Position numbers and translations under genes: made by a program. The notes under the pieces are model-generated. The model worked only from the letters and a program-made list of their open reading frames with translations, had not been told where the DNA came from and made no database searches. A DNA stretch of 64,000 bases from Homarus americanus (taxonomy: Eukaryota; Arthropoda; Malacostraca; Decapoda; Nephropidae). Positions 35,603 to 46,730 of this stretch are shown here, piece after piece. Each line of letters opens with the position of its first letter. Positions within the stretch are counted from its first letter, which is position 1. The stretch is from the NCBI RefSeq assembly GCF_018991925.1, contig NW_024736071.1, positions 12,140,282 to 12,204,281 on the forward strand. The letters are read 5' to 3'.

Positions 35603-35622
35603 TAACACACACACACACACAC
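35603..35622. repeat. (AC)n flanking a retrotransposon on the left
   Basis: Short AC run immediately before the truncated reverse-transcriptase element. A matching AC run lies after its ATT tail at 36749-36771. Confidence 0.9.
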
Positions 35623-36495
35623 AAGGCTATTGCACTAGGGCTGCCCACCAACCTGGTCTCATGGTTCACTGATTTCTTGAGTGGACGTCGCCAGGCAGTG
35701 AGATATCAGGGCTTGGTCTCCACTTTCCAACACCTCACCTGCGGTTTTCCTCAGGGGACCAAGATGGGACCAGTGTGCTTCCTCATCCTGATCAACGACG
35801 CTCTATCGGACAATCCTCACAGGTGGAAGTACGTGGATGACTGCACTGCGGGGGTTTCAATGGACAACACCGCACCAGACTACTCATCGCTACAAGGTAC
35901 CCTGGACAGGCTACAGGCATGGACTACGGAGAACAAGGTCACCATCAACCACACCAAAACCATAGTCATGCACATCAATACCGCCACCACTCCAGTGCAA
36001 GCCCCAGCAGTCACAGTGGGTGCTCATCCTCTCCAGCTGGTGCAGTCTGCCAAACTCCTGGGTGTAACTATAGACAACAAACTTGACTGGAAGGCGCATG
36101 TAAAGAACACAGTCAAGGCAGCCTCGTACCGACTCTACATGCTACGACGGCTTAGGTTACTTGGGACACCCACGTCAGAGCTGAGGACTATCTACAACGC
36201 CTTTATTCTTCCCAAACTAACATATGCGTCACCAGCCTGGTCGTCTTCTCTCAACTCCACCCAACAACACCGGCTAGAGAAGGTACAGAAAAGGGCCTGC
36301 AGAATCATGCTCGGCGCAGACTACTCCGGCTACATCAACGCTCTCTCCACCCTGGAAATGCCATCCCTCAGTGACCTCCACCACCAAGCACTGGAAAGGT
36401 TTGGCAGTGGACTACTGCACCACCCTCGTCATCGCCACCTGCAGCCCCCCACCCAACTCGCGCAGTCCACCACTACAACGAAATTCAGCTCATAA
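35623..36495 (+). pseudogene. Reverse transcriptase domain fragment, YVDD intact
   Basis: An open frame of about 290 codons encoding the C-terminal half of a non-LTR reverse transcriptase. LSGRRQAVRYQG leads into the B-motif box CGFPQGTKMGP, then LILINDAL. The catalytic box KYVDDC has both aspartates intact (TAC GTG GAT GAC, 35830-35841). Downstream come AWTTENKVTINHTKT, the thumb-like KLLGVTIDNKLDW and YNAFILPKLTYASPAW. Motif A is missing because of the 5' truncation. Near 36430 small indels relative to copy 2 shift the frame, so the last residues (TTTTKFSS) are probably not the original C-terminus, which copy 2 preserves better. The family resembles jockey/CR1-type elements, but I cannot assign a clade. 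No start codon belongs to this frame, so it is a dead fragment. Confidence 0.88.
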
Positions 36496-36697
36496 GAGCC
36501 TGCACCGATAGATATAAGAACAGCACCATCCCATCTATTGTTAAAATAATATACAACTCCTGATTTATGTACTGTACAGCCCTGTAAAGGTTTTCAATGC
36601 ATATTATACATATTATATCATATTATTAAATCATATTATAAATCACATGTAAATCTGTATATTTTCAGCCACCGGCTGCAACTCTATTAATAAACCG

Positions 36698-36749
<52 letters not shown>
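35623..36749 (+). mobile_element. Non-LTR retrotransposon fragment, copy 1 (5'-truncated, ATT tail)
   Basis: Begins mid-ORF at AAGGCTATTGCACTAGGG, the same point found at about 44226 in copy 2, and runs through the 3' untranslated part to AACTCTATTAATAAACCG plus about 16 ATT units. AC microsatellite lies on both sides, so it appears to have inserted into a CA repeat. There is no endonuclease, no ORF1 and no 5' end. Confidence 0.9.
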
Positions 36750-36750
<1 letters not shown>

Positions 36751-36771
36751 ACACACACACACACACACACA
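36700..36771. repeat. (ATT)n tail followed by (AC)n
   Basis: ATT run to 36749 and then about 11 AC units. ATT is the 3' tail of the retrotransposon; AC is the right flank of the insertion. Confidence 0.93.
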
Positions 36772-37479
36772 AGCACTTGTAAATACACACATAAAAAACA
36801 TACTAACAGACACACGACACACACAAGGGTGTAGCAGTAGTTGGGGCAGGGTGTAATGGGTGTCGTGAGCCTTTATTGCTAATAACATCCCACAAGGTAA
36901 GGGGCTGACCTATATATATGGTGTAGCATACAACAACACCTCGCTGTTGTTGTTTCCTGGTATACTCCAGTGGGTGGTATACTGTATGGCATTCTTTACT
37001 TGGCTGGTATATCTAGTATACTTGATGTAGTATAGTTATATATAATAATTTTGCATGACATACTTGCCAGGAGCATACTTGGTATATTTGGGCGGCACAG
37101 TTGTGTGGAATACTCATCTACTATAGTTCTATATGATAACGCAGTTTTCCCCAAAGAACACGAAAAAAAAAATCCTCGTTTTTCACAACGAAAATTAAGT
37201 TAAAAGTCAGGTTCAAGGAAGTAGAATTACCTGATGATTAAATAATAATAATCATCTGCGTCAGCAGCTCTATAAACACCAACTTCGAAGTGACTTTCTG
37301 ACTCGGAGAACTTTTTCGACTTGACTCTCGCTGACTATGACCAGGTGATGATCTCTCTCTAGGCTTTGTAAAAAAAAAAGTACCTTTGAAGTCAGGTGTG
37401 GACATTGATTTTTCCCTCCGACTCTTCCCTCTCTCTCTGGCCGGTCATTTATATACTTGACTTCAATGAAAAGGTCTTG
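36772..37479. other. Unique region, no gene recognised
   Basis: Weak TGGTATACT words at 36955-37090. A 9-10 base A-run lies at 37370-37379. No gene. Confidence 0.35.
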
Positions 37480-37815
37480 TTTAAGACCGTGTATCCAGAT
37501 GGCTTTAGATCCATTTGGCCGCATTCATGTGGCCTTATCCCAAGTGGCCATGTTCAACTGGGCCTATTACAAGTGGCTATATTCAAGTGGCCTTATCCCA
37601 AGTAGCACTATCCAGGTCGTCTTACACATATGGCCCTATCAAAGTGGACATAACCAGTTGACCTTATCCAATGTGGCCCTGTTCGTGGCCTTATTCAAAT
37701 GGCATCACCAAAGTGGACTTATCTAGGTGACCTTACCTAAGTGACCACATCTAGGTGACCTTACCGAGGTGACCACATCTAGGTGACCTTACCGAGGTGA
37801 CCACATCTAGGTAAG
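37480..37815. repeat. Degenerate AAGTGGCCTTATCC minisatellite grading into a 28-bp repeat
   Basis: 5' part: irregular units about 18-22 bp long with GTGGCC(T)TATYC. 3' part (37720-37815): three clean copies of ACATCTAGGTGACCTTACCG followed by AGGTGACC. Confidence 0.85.
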
Positions 37816-38697
37816 TCGTTTGTAAAGTTGCCAAAACTCTTAATTCAAATCCTTGGTGAACTTGGCCAGTAACCGATCATAAATTACGATGCAGAGTGTA
37901 TCATGTATCTCCACTATGAGTCAAGTTTGTGTGTGTTGGTGTCTGGCGCTCAGCTGACGGCGGTAGTGGAGGTAATTTTGACCTTATTGGACATTTTCTT
38001 GGAACTTGTAATTCTTTGTAAAATTTCGACAGAAAAGAAATTAGAAGAATGCGCGTAATGAGTGACGCTACGAAATAACTTAAATATTTCTTCACTAACA
38101 TGAGGCATTGCACCATAACGTTATCAATATAAGCATTTAATTAAAGTCTATCCACCCCCCCTACAGGTTTTCTATTCACGAAAGAAATTAGAATATGTAT
38201 AATTAGCGATATAATAAAACTTTACTATATATCACTAACATTACAGATAACACCACAAAGCTGTCATTCAAAACATTCTAAAGTTAACTCCACTGCCACT
38301 AAAACTCTTCAACCCACACCTATGTACAATGAAACACAACTCGTGTCGTGAAATTTGGTGAAAACATATGCTGAAGGGCTAAAACTTCTGGTGCGCTCTG
38401 CCTTGTGATAGGGGGCTCTCATAATGTTTCACGAGTTATATTTAATCTTCGGACAAAACCGCGACACGACTTTTGTCTTTGATTATACACCTGAGATTAA
38501 GCACAGTAAAACTTGGAGGTCGATAAAATGTGTTCAGGTAACGTTACTTTAGTCAATAGGCAGTTCTGTGTCCCCCGTCACCACAGCGCCGCCCTGAACA
38601 CAACAAAACACTGAGAGAACACTTTTGTACTACTGAAACGACACAGGTTCAGGGAAAATCGTAAAAACGGGTTTCTGTTGAGGGGACGAGAGTTGTG
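37816..38697. other. Unique region, no gene recognised
   Basis: Mixed AT-rich sequence. Nothing recognisable beyond short chance frames. Confidence 0.35.
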
Positions 38698-38767
38698 TGT
38701 TGTGTTGTGTTGTTGAGGCTGTGGTGGGTGGGTGGGTGTATGGGTGGGTGGGTGGGTGGGTGGGCGG
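38698..38767. repeat. TTGTGTTG and (GGGT)n low-complexity
   Basis: TGTGTTGTGTTG then about 10 GGGT units. Confidence 0.9.
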
Positions 38768-38889
38768 TTTGATGGATGAGTAAGTTTGTCACAGTAGAGG
38801 TGGTGGTGGTATTCACTGTGTTGGAAATAAGATCGTGTTGGTAAGAGGCTGTGGTGGCAGGAAGGTAGTGTCAGAAAGGATAGAGGTAG

Positions 38890-39300
38890 TGATGATGGCA
38901 AGAACTGTAGCGGTAGCGGGATAGAGGGTACAGGGTACAGTTATAAGTATGAGCAGATGGTGGGTACAGGTAGAAGGCAGAAGCAGAAGCGGTATAGAGG
39001 CACAGGTAGCGGTGATGGCATGATGGTAGTGGCATAGAGGATACAGGTAGCGGTTATGGCAGTGAGCGGCAGCGGCATAGAGGATACAGGTAGCAGTTAT
39101 GGCAGGAGCGGCAGCGGCATAGAGGATACAGGTAGCAGTTATGGCAGGAGCGGCAGCGGCATAGAGGGTACAGGTAGCGGTGATGGCATGGATGGTAGCG
39201 GCATAGAGGATACAGGTAGCGGTGATGGCATGGATGGTAGCGGCATAGAGGGCACAGGTAGCGGTGATAGTAGGAGCGGTAGCGGGAGTAATGGCAGCGG
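38890..39300. repeat. About 42-bp GGTAGCGGTGATGGCATGGA minisatellite
   Basis: About nine copies with core GCGGCATAGAGGATACAGG spaced 41-44 bp (39031, 39074, 39118, 39161, 39202, 39243). A 42-bp period keeps frames open on both strands (GSGIEDTGSGDG on +); I see no start, signal peptide or splice context and do not call a gene. Confidence 0.9.
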
Positions 39301-39370
39301 CTGTGGTGGCGAGAGGCAGGAGTGACGGCAGCATTGTGGACATGTCGCCAGCCGCCTGATGAAAGAAACT

Positions 39371-39376
<6 letters not shown>

Positions 39377-39402
<26 letters not shown>
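39377..39402. repeat. (TC)n microsatellite
   Basis: Perfect TC run of about 13 units. Confidence 0.96.
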
Positions 39403-39405
<3 letters not shown>

Positions 39406-39508
39406 ATGTTATCTTCAACCTCAGGGAGATATTTTTTGTTTGGTTTAACGAAAAAAAAATTGTAATGGAGAAAAACACATGAAAATATAACCGCGTTATT
39501 ACGAACAT

Positions 39509-39612
39509 ACCTAACCTAACCTAACCTAACCTAACCTAACCAAACCTAACCTAACTGAACCTAACCTAACCAAAACAAACTTAACCAAATCTAACCTAAC
39601 TGAACCTAATCA
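39509..39612. repeat. (CCTAA)n interstitial telomere-type tract
   Basis: About six perfect CCTAA units then decaying CCAAACCTAACCTAACTGAA variants. This is TTAGG on the minus strand. The inverted-repeat ends seen at 23663 and 42204 are not evident here. Confidence 0.9.
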
Positions 39613-40447
<835 letters not shown>

Positions 40448-40700
40448 CACGTGTTACAACCCTGATACCTTCTGTTACTCCTTTACAACCTTGATACACC
40501 CTGTTGTCACTCCATTACAACCCTGATACATCCTGTTGTCACTCCTTTACAACCCTGATACCTTCTGTTGTTACTCCTTTACAACCCTGATACCTTCTGT
40601 TGTCACTCCTTTACAACCCTTTACAGCCCTGATACCTTCTGTCACTCCATTACATCCCTGATACCTTCTGTTGTCACTCCTTTAAAACCCTGATACTTTT
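40448..40700. repeat. About 32-bp minisatellite
   Basis: About eight imperfect copies of TTACAACCCTGATACCTTCT followed by GTTGTCACTCCT. Some copies are shortened. Confidence 0.92.
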
Positions 40701-41100
40701 TGTTACAGTATATTAAATCTTCCCCCCAAAACGTAAATCACTAAGAGGTCAACACTGCCCCACCTGTCATTAGCGCACCCCCTCACTTGGATTACCTCAC
40801 AACGTCGTCACTCTCCATATATTTCAATAATAAACACCTCTAACTGCCGTCCACGGGGCTTCATTATACACCAAACGAGTCACCTATAGGGTAATAACGA
40901 TCCCTTTTAGCGCCTACGTCAACACCGAAACGAAAATGATCAGTAAATGTTAAAGGTTAATTTGGTTTTCCTCAACTCTGGGTAGGTTGACAAAGTGGCT
41001 AGATTCAACACTTTTGTCACCCTACCCCAAATGTGGCCCTTGGGATGGTCAGGTGTGCCCCGCGGGATGACGGTAAAATTTATCATCCCGTGAAATTAAG
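40701..41100. other. Unique region, no gene recognised
   Basis: GTGGCCCTTGGGATGGTCAG near 41033 may belong to the hAT-like element whose end lies at 41286, but the left terminus was not found. Confidence 0.35.
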
Positions 41101-41286
41101 ATACATATAGATATAATGTTTATTAAGACAAACCCAAATGAGGTATTCCCCGTAAGCCAGGTAAGGCAATGTGTGAAGCTGTAAACTTCAATCATGCCAA
41201 TATGTGATATAGCCCTTGTGTTGGCCCTGAAGAGGGTAACTAAAATAAGAATTGGCCCTCGAAAGGTTTGGAGTTTGACACCACTG
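41101..41286. mobile_element. Possible hAT-like element, one terminus
   Basis: The sequence ending at 41286, GAGTTTGACACCACTG, is the reverse complement of CAGTGGTGTCAAACTC, very like the CAGGGGTGTCAAACTC terminal inverted repeat common among hAT elements (family knowledge). Repeated TTGGCCCT words (41223, 41252) fit hAT subterminal repeats. No partner inverted repeat or 8-bp target duplication was seen, so the left boundary is a guess. Confidence 0.4.
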
Positions 41287-41592
41287 CCCTACACTATCAG
41301 TACCAGTTACCCTACACTATCAGTACCATTCACCCAACACTATCCATACCAATCACCCTATTCCATCAATACCAGTCACCTTACACTATCAGTACCAGTC
41401 ACCCTACACTATCAGTACCAGTCACCCTACACTATCAGTACCAGTCACCCTACACCACCAATACCAGTCACCCTACACTATCAGTACCAGTCACCCTACA
41501 CTATCAGTACCAGTCACCCTACACTATCAGTACCAGTCACCCTACACTATCAGTACCAGTCACCCTACACTATCAGTACCAGTCACCCTCCA
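41287..41592. repeat. 23-bp minisatellite ACCCTACACTATCAGTACCA
   Basis: About 13 copies with a 23-bp period (41401 to 41424); the first four are diverged and later ones nearly identical. It abuts the hAT-like terminus at 41286. Frames reading YQSPYTIST are repeat translations. Confidence 0.95.
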
Positions 41593-41859
41593 CCATTTAC
41601 AGGCTACACCTCATACCATCTTTAACTTCGCTCTATCCACGATACACATTAAACCACACCTTCTACACCTAATTATTACACAAACACACACTACACCAGA
41701 CACAAGAGCCCACACCCTGGATCACCTACACCCTCATCTTGTTGCCATTCTCGCCTCTCATCACTCACGCAATATATTACCAGATCTCTAGGGATATTAA
41801 TAACAAGATTAATCAAATGTAACACACACGCACACACACACACCAAATGATCTATACAC

Positions 41860-41860
<1 letters not shown>
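41593..41860. other. Unique spacer, no gene
   Basis: ACACC-rich start, then ordinary sequence, with a short AC run at 41822-41842. Confidence 0.4.

Positions 41861-41908
<48 letters not shown>
41861..41908. repeat. (TC)n microsatellite
   Basis: Perfect TC run of about 24 units. Confidence 0.97.
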
Positions 41909-41913
<5 letters not shown>

Positions 41914-42203
41914 ACAACAACAATACATCACACAGAAAGAGAGAGAGACGCCAAAACCTTACCACGATAACCAAGAGTCAAGATTGAAGAGGATTGGATC
42001 GCGAGGCTGAGAATACTGTAAGTTAAGACAGGTTATGTGGTGATCTCAGACGGTGGGTTGGTTATCTTGCCGTGTGTTTCTTTTGAGGTGAAATAGAGAT
42101 TTTTGTTGTGTTCTGAGATGAATGTGACAGCCAGCGTTCCCGGGAAGTTTATGTGGTGGGGAATATTAGGATTTATTGCTTTGATATTTTTATTTATCTA
42201 TTT

Positions 42204-42440
42204 GGATCACCAGAAGATTCGTTCCCCCATAACTTATTTCACCTTATTAACCAATCTATCCTAACCTAAACTAACCATCCTAAGCTAATTTTGCCTAACC
42301 TAACTTATTTTTACCTAACCTAACCAAACCTAACCTAATCTAATGTAACCTAATCTGTAACCCCCTAGGTAGCGTTAGGGATTTTTAATCATTAGGGGAA
42401 TTAAGCTGTGTGGGGGAAGAGGGGGGGGGGGCCTTGATCG
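42204..42440 (-). mobile_element. Inverted-repeat element with TTAGG-rich core, copy B
   Basis: Reverse-complemented relative to 23663-23838. On the minus strand it reads TCCCTAACGCTACCTAGG, then AGATTAGG and TTAGG words, then TTGGTTAATAAGGTGAAAT, AAGTTATGGGGGAACG and CTTCTGGTGATCC. This is the same order as CACCCTAACGCTACCTGG through GTGAAATAAGCTGGGGGG to ACTTCAGGTGGTCC in copy A. The core is longer (about 120 bp of TTAGG-type words). The end near 42420-42440 is degraded by a G-run. Confidence 0.72.
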
Positions 42441-43006
42441 TCATGTTATTTATTTATTTTTCATATTTTTATTCATGATTTGTTTGTTTTGTTCCTCTCC
42501 TTTCTTTTTACAGGCAAATTATTTCTAAGACCTAACAAATAACGTCTCTATGAGAGGGGATGTGCTGGATGATATAACACATAAAAAGATGTTTACTATA
42601 ATCTTGTGTCTACAGGCAAAGGAGCTCAGTTGTGTATATTCTTTAGTAAGGTTAAGAGAGATGTTTGTTGAGAGGAGAGGTGTTCCTGAATGCACCATCT
42701 ATACCCCACCTCAGGCAGTACAATATACACAACTATGTCAGAAATCGTTTTACGAAAAGGAAGATGTACAAAGGTGTATTACGGCTGTATAACAAAGGTG
42801 TATGGGTGGAGTCCCTCAGGTGTTGGTCCACCTAGCGAGTACATGCCTCGTACCTGCCTATCTCGTGGGCAAACACCGGGTACTGAGCCTCTCTCTCGAG
42901 TCTGTTTACACCGTTTTCACGCAGGGTGAGCCGAGTACGCTTCATTTGTGTTGAGTTCTCTCCCCTGTGTAAACAAGGCGCTAGGCACCACCCAGTCTCT
43001 CTTGCA
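42441..43006. other. Unique region, no gene recognised
   Basis: Short + frames around 42550-42930 (for example one starting at 42550) carry no recognisable domain and overlap in different frames. Confidence 0.35.
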
Positions 43007-43150
43007 TCGCTGCTGGCCTCTCTTGCATCGCTGCCGCCCATTGCTGCATCACTGCCGCCCATTGCTGCATCACTGCCGCCCTCTGCTGCATCACTGTCAC
43101 TTTCTGCTGCATCACTGCCGCCCTCTGATGCATCACTGCCGACTTCTGAT
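43007..43150. repeat. 21-bp minisatellite TGCATCACTGCCGCCCATTG
   Basis: About seven copies of a 21-bp unit (GCTGCATCACTGCCGCCC). The period is divisible by 3, so leucine/alanine-rich frames appear on both strands. Confidence 0.92.
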
Positions 43151-43993
43151 TTAGTCGCGGTTTATATCGCCTGTCCCTGGTAAGCTTGTTTTTTAGAGCT
43201 ACTTTCTCCAATAAAATATGAAAACCAGAAGTCGAGATTTTCCTCCGGTTTTCAACCCTTTGTGTGTGTGGGGGTTATACCTGCGCCTACCTGGCCTGAT
43301 GATACACAGCGCCGGTGTGGGGGAAGGTGAAGAGGTCTGGGAGGGCACGCTCGGGGTGGGGAAAGGGATGGTGGGTGGGGGTGTGTAACACAAGTATCTC
43401 ACAATGAAGGAATAAATCAATATCGCAACTCTCATGCAATCTGTTGACGCCACCACGAGTAATTGTTGTATCGACCGTCACAAACCTTGGCCAGGATTTT
43501 CAAAGGTTCGTAAATTAAGTATCTCCCGTAACTGGTAATTGTATAGAACGGCTCTTATTGGTTCAGTCACCTCAACTACGACACAGTAATAAGAGTTAAA
43601 GGTTATTCGACATGGCAATAAGACTATGGACATGACACACGTTCTATTTTCATCACCTTATGGGAAAAATTAACCTAATATTTTTAAAAAGTTTGAGTGA
43701 CGGCAAGACGAGAGGCAACTGGTGCCTATAGGTTCACTTTCCTTGATCACAAAGAGTTCTCTCTGACTCTCCTTCTCTCACTTCATCTCTCTCAACACGG
43801 GTGACAGTGAGTGAAGAACAGATTGGTAAACAGGTATAATGAGGGGGTAAATACGTAGATAAACAGATAGATACAAAGACAAAAATAGAAAAATAGACAG
43901 ACACAGGAGCAGACAGATAGAAATATTATTATGTTGTTAAAAATGTTATACAAATAAAGAACAAATATATACACCGCCGCCACCACTACTACT
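43151..43993. other. Unique region, no gene recognised
   Basis: Short AGATAGATA words at 43855-43920. No gene. Confidence 0.35.
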
Positions 43994-45113
43994 TTGCTGT
44001 CAATCGGAATCGAGCATGTTTTTGAGTGGGCATTTGCTAGAATCTCTCAGTCAATTGACCCACAGCAATTTGGCAATATGAGGACCTCCTCTACATCACA
44101 CTGCCTAGTTAGTTTTCTGGATTTCCTGCACAAAAACCTGCAGAAACGTAACACATCACTGGCCGTTGCCCTTGTTGACGTCAGGAATGCTTTTGACCTT
44201 GTTGATCACTGCACTGTTATCAACAAGGCCATTGCACTAGGGCTGCCCACCAACCTGGTCTCATCGTTCACTGAATTCTTGAGTGGACGTCGTCAGGCAG
44301 TGAGGTATCAGGGTTCTGTCTCCACATTCCAACACCTCACCTGCGGTGTTCCCCAGGGGACCAAAATGGGACCACTGTTCTTCCTCATCCTGATTAACGA
44401 CGCTCTATCGGACACTCCTCACAGGTGGAAGTACGTGGATGGCTGCACTGTGGGGATTACAGTGGACAACACAGCACCAGACTACTCATCGCTACAAGGC
44501 ACCCTGGACTACGGAGAACAAGGTTACCATCAACCACACCAAAACCGTAGTCATGCACATCAATACCGCCACCACTCCAGTGCAAGCTCCAGCAGTCACA
44601 GTGGGTGCCCATCCTCTCCTGTTAGTGCAGTCTGCCAAACTCCTGGGTGTTTCCATGGACCACAAGCTGGACTAGAAGGCCCATGTAAACAACACAATCA
44701 AGGCAGCCTCGTACCGACTCTACATGCTACGACGACTTAGGTCACTTGGGACACCCACGTCAAAGCTGAGGACTATCTACAACGCCCTTATTCTCCCCAA
44801 ACTAACGCATGCATCACCAGCCTGGTCGTCTTCTCTCAACTCCACCCAACAACATCGGCTAGAGAAGGTACAGAAAAGGGCCTGCAGAATCATGCTCGGC
44901 GCAGACTACTCCGGCTACATCAACGCTCTCTACACCCTGGAAATGCCATCCCCGAGTGACCTCCACCACCAAGCACGAGCAAGGTTTGGCAGTGGACTAC
45001 TGCACCATCCTCGTCATAGCCGCCACCTGCCAACGGCAGTCCCCCACCCACCTCGCGCAGTCCGCCACTACAACAAAATTCAGCCCATAAGAGCCCGCAC
45101 TGATAAGATATAA
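43994..45113 (+). pseudogene. Broken reverse transcriptase, YVDG catalytic mutation
   Basis: Three reading blocks. Block 1 (43994 to about 44509) encodes FEWAFARISQSIDPQQFG, then motif A VDVRNAFDLVDH, then LSGRRQAVRYQG, the B box CGVPQGTKMGP and LILINDAL. The catalytic box reads KYVDGC instead of YVDD (GGC at 44441-44443), so the second metal-binding aspartate is lost. A 17-bp deletion at 44509/44510 relative to copy 1, bounded by GGAC repeats, shifts the frame. Block 2 (about 44510-44675) has ENKVTINHTKT and KLLGVSMDHKLD and stops at TAG 44673-44675, where copy 1 has a TGG tryptophan. Block 3 (44676-45113) carries YNALILPKLTHASPAW and the C-terminal region to VRHYNKIQP. An extra A near 45106 ends the frame early. 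It cannot make active enzyme. Clade not assigned. Confidence 0.88.
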
Positions 45114-45277
45114 GAATAGCACCATCCCATCTATTGTTAAAATAATAAACAACTCCTGATTTATGTACTGTACAGCCCTGTAAATGTATTCAATGCATAT
45201 CATTATGTCTAAATCACATGTAAGTTTGTATATTTTCAGCCACTGGCTGCAACTCTATTAATAAACTGTTGTTGTTG

Positions 45278-45335
<58 letters not shown>
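43994..45335 (+). mobile_element. Non-LTR retrotransposon fragment, copy 2 (ATT tail)
   Basis: Covers more of the reverse transcriptase than copy 1: it starts inside the domain near 43994 and ends in AACTCTATTAATAAACTG plus GTT and ATT repeats to 45335, followed by ACACACACATACACACAC. The 3' untranslated part matches copy 1 apart from indels. No endonuclease or 5' end. Confidence 0.9.
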
Positions 45336-45353
45336 ACACACATACACACACAC
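45268..45353. repeat. (GTT)n/(ATT)n tail then (AC)n
   Basis: Four GTT and about 18 ATT units to 45335, then an interrupted AC run. Same order of ATT tail and AC flank as copy 1. Confidence 0.93.
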
Positions 45354-45699
45354 CTGAAACCCTCCTCCCCACCGGAATATAAGCAAGTTCTCGCCGGAAG
45401 TTACATTTTCATTGCGGAAAGGAGTGAAACCAGAGAACAGTGCTTCAGCCGGTGAAAACAACGCAACAGTAACAATATCAGCTGAGGGTCGTACCCAAGT
45501 TAACCTTCACACAGTGAGGTCCTAGGTACCCAGTGATAACTGTCCATGAGACCCAACAAGCAGTCATGTGTTAATCCACCCACGATAGGGAGGCCTGGGA
45601 CCGCACCTGACTGTACACCACCTCAGTGAGTGAGGCGACCCTGTGACACCAGGCCACGTGGTGTCCCCATGACGCTACGACACCACGTAGTAATGAGTT
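45354..45699. other. Unique spacer, no gene
   Basis: Nothing recognisable. Confidence 0.4.
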
Positions 45700-45945
45700 G
45701 TTACTACAGCATGTGTGATCCCCATAACACTATCTGTGAGGGAGTTATTACACCACGTGAGGTCCCCCATAACACCATCTGTGGTGGAGTTATTACACCA
45801 CGTGAGGCCTTTCATCACACCATCTCTGAGGGAATTACTACACTACGTGAGGTCCCCCATAACACCATCTGTGAGGGAATTACTACACCACGTGAGGTTC
45901 CCCATAACACCATCTGTGAGGGAATTACTACACTACGAGTTTGCT
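45700..45945. repeat. 45-bp minisatellite
   Basis: About five copies of a unit containing CCCCATAACACCATCTGTGA and GGGAATTACTACACCACGTG. The period is divisible by 3, so frames stay open. Confidence 0.92.
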
Positions 45946-46017
45946 GTTCAACACCTCAGCGCACGTGACCTACGTGACCTCCACTGTATGTTCCTTTGCC
46001 TTTCGCTATTGAAAGGT

Positions 46018-46118
46018 TTTGCCCCCCCCCCCCCGCATGTCAATGTATGTAATAAGTCATTTCTGTCCAATGTACATTATCAGCCTTCGGACTGCAGAAC
46101 TTTTTCAATAAACCGTTA

Positions 46119-46194
<76 letters not shown>
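46018..46194 (+). mobile_element. 3' tail of a third, divergent ATT-tailed retroposon
   Basis: A C-run at 46021-46033, then AATGTATGTAATAAGTC, TTATCAGCCTTCGGACTGCA and TTTTTCAATAAACCGTTA, then about 25 ATT units to 46194 and ACACGTC. This parallels the ends of copies 1 and 2 (TTTTCAGCCACYGGCTGCAA, CTATTAATAAACYG, ATT repeats) but differs in detail. Only the 3' end is present. Confidence 0.7.
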
Positions 46195-46195
<1 letters not shown>

Positions 46196-46269
46196 ACGTC
46201 TACCTACACGCGATCTTCTTTATATATCGTGACTCGCGACACTAACAAACGACTTATTGTAGTAGAAAC

Positions 46270-46550
46270 GCCTTTGGTATTGGCTGGTGTCGTGATGGAG
46301 GTCATGGTAGGTATGGTGGTGGGGCTCGTGGAGGTCGTGATGAATGTCGTCGTGGTGGGTGTGGTGATAGGGGTCGTGGTGGGGGTCGTGATGGATATCG
46401 TCGTGATGGATGTCGTCGTGATGGGGATCGTTGTGGGCGTTATGGTGTAGTGGTGTGTGTCGTGATGGATGTCGTCGTGATGGGGATCGTTGTGGGTGCC
46501 GTGATGCGGGTCGTGATGGGGGCCGTGGGGGTGCCGTGGTAAGTGTCATG
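46270..46550. repeat. GTCGTGATGGATGTCGTCG minisatellite
   Basis: Irregular units of GGTCGTGATGG and GTCGTCGTGATGG, G-rich on +. Histidine/aspartate-rich minus-strand frames (HHDPHHD) are repeat translations. Confidence 0.9.
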
Positions 46551-46730
46551 ATAATAGTGACAGGTTGTTCCTCAGGCAGACTCCCGGAAGTTGTTTGGGA
46601 CCGACGGGGGTAGTTAAGGGCGCAGTAGGAAGGGTTAATACACCATGACGCATCGTGAACAAATGACAAACACCTCCAGGTCAGGCAACCATCAGGTCAC
46701 CTCGAATGACCTCGGCCACGTTAGCTGTTG

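Noticed and set aside
38890..39343. Possible secreted glycine/serine repeat protein (GSGIEDTGSGDG)
   Set aside because: 42-bp period minisatellite with opposite-strand frames equally open; no signal peptide or flanking coding sequence.
39509..39612. Telomere or chromosome-fusion scar from TTAGG repeats
   Set aside because: Only about six perfect units with decay, no head-to-head arrangement; short interstitial tracts or element remnants are simpler.
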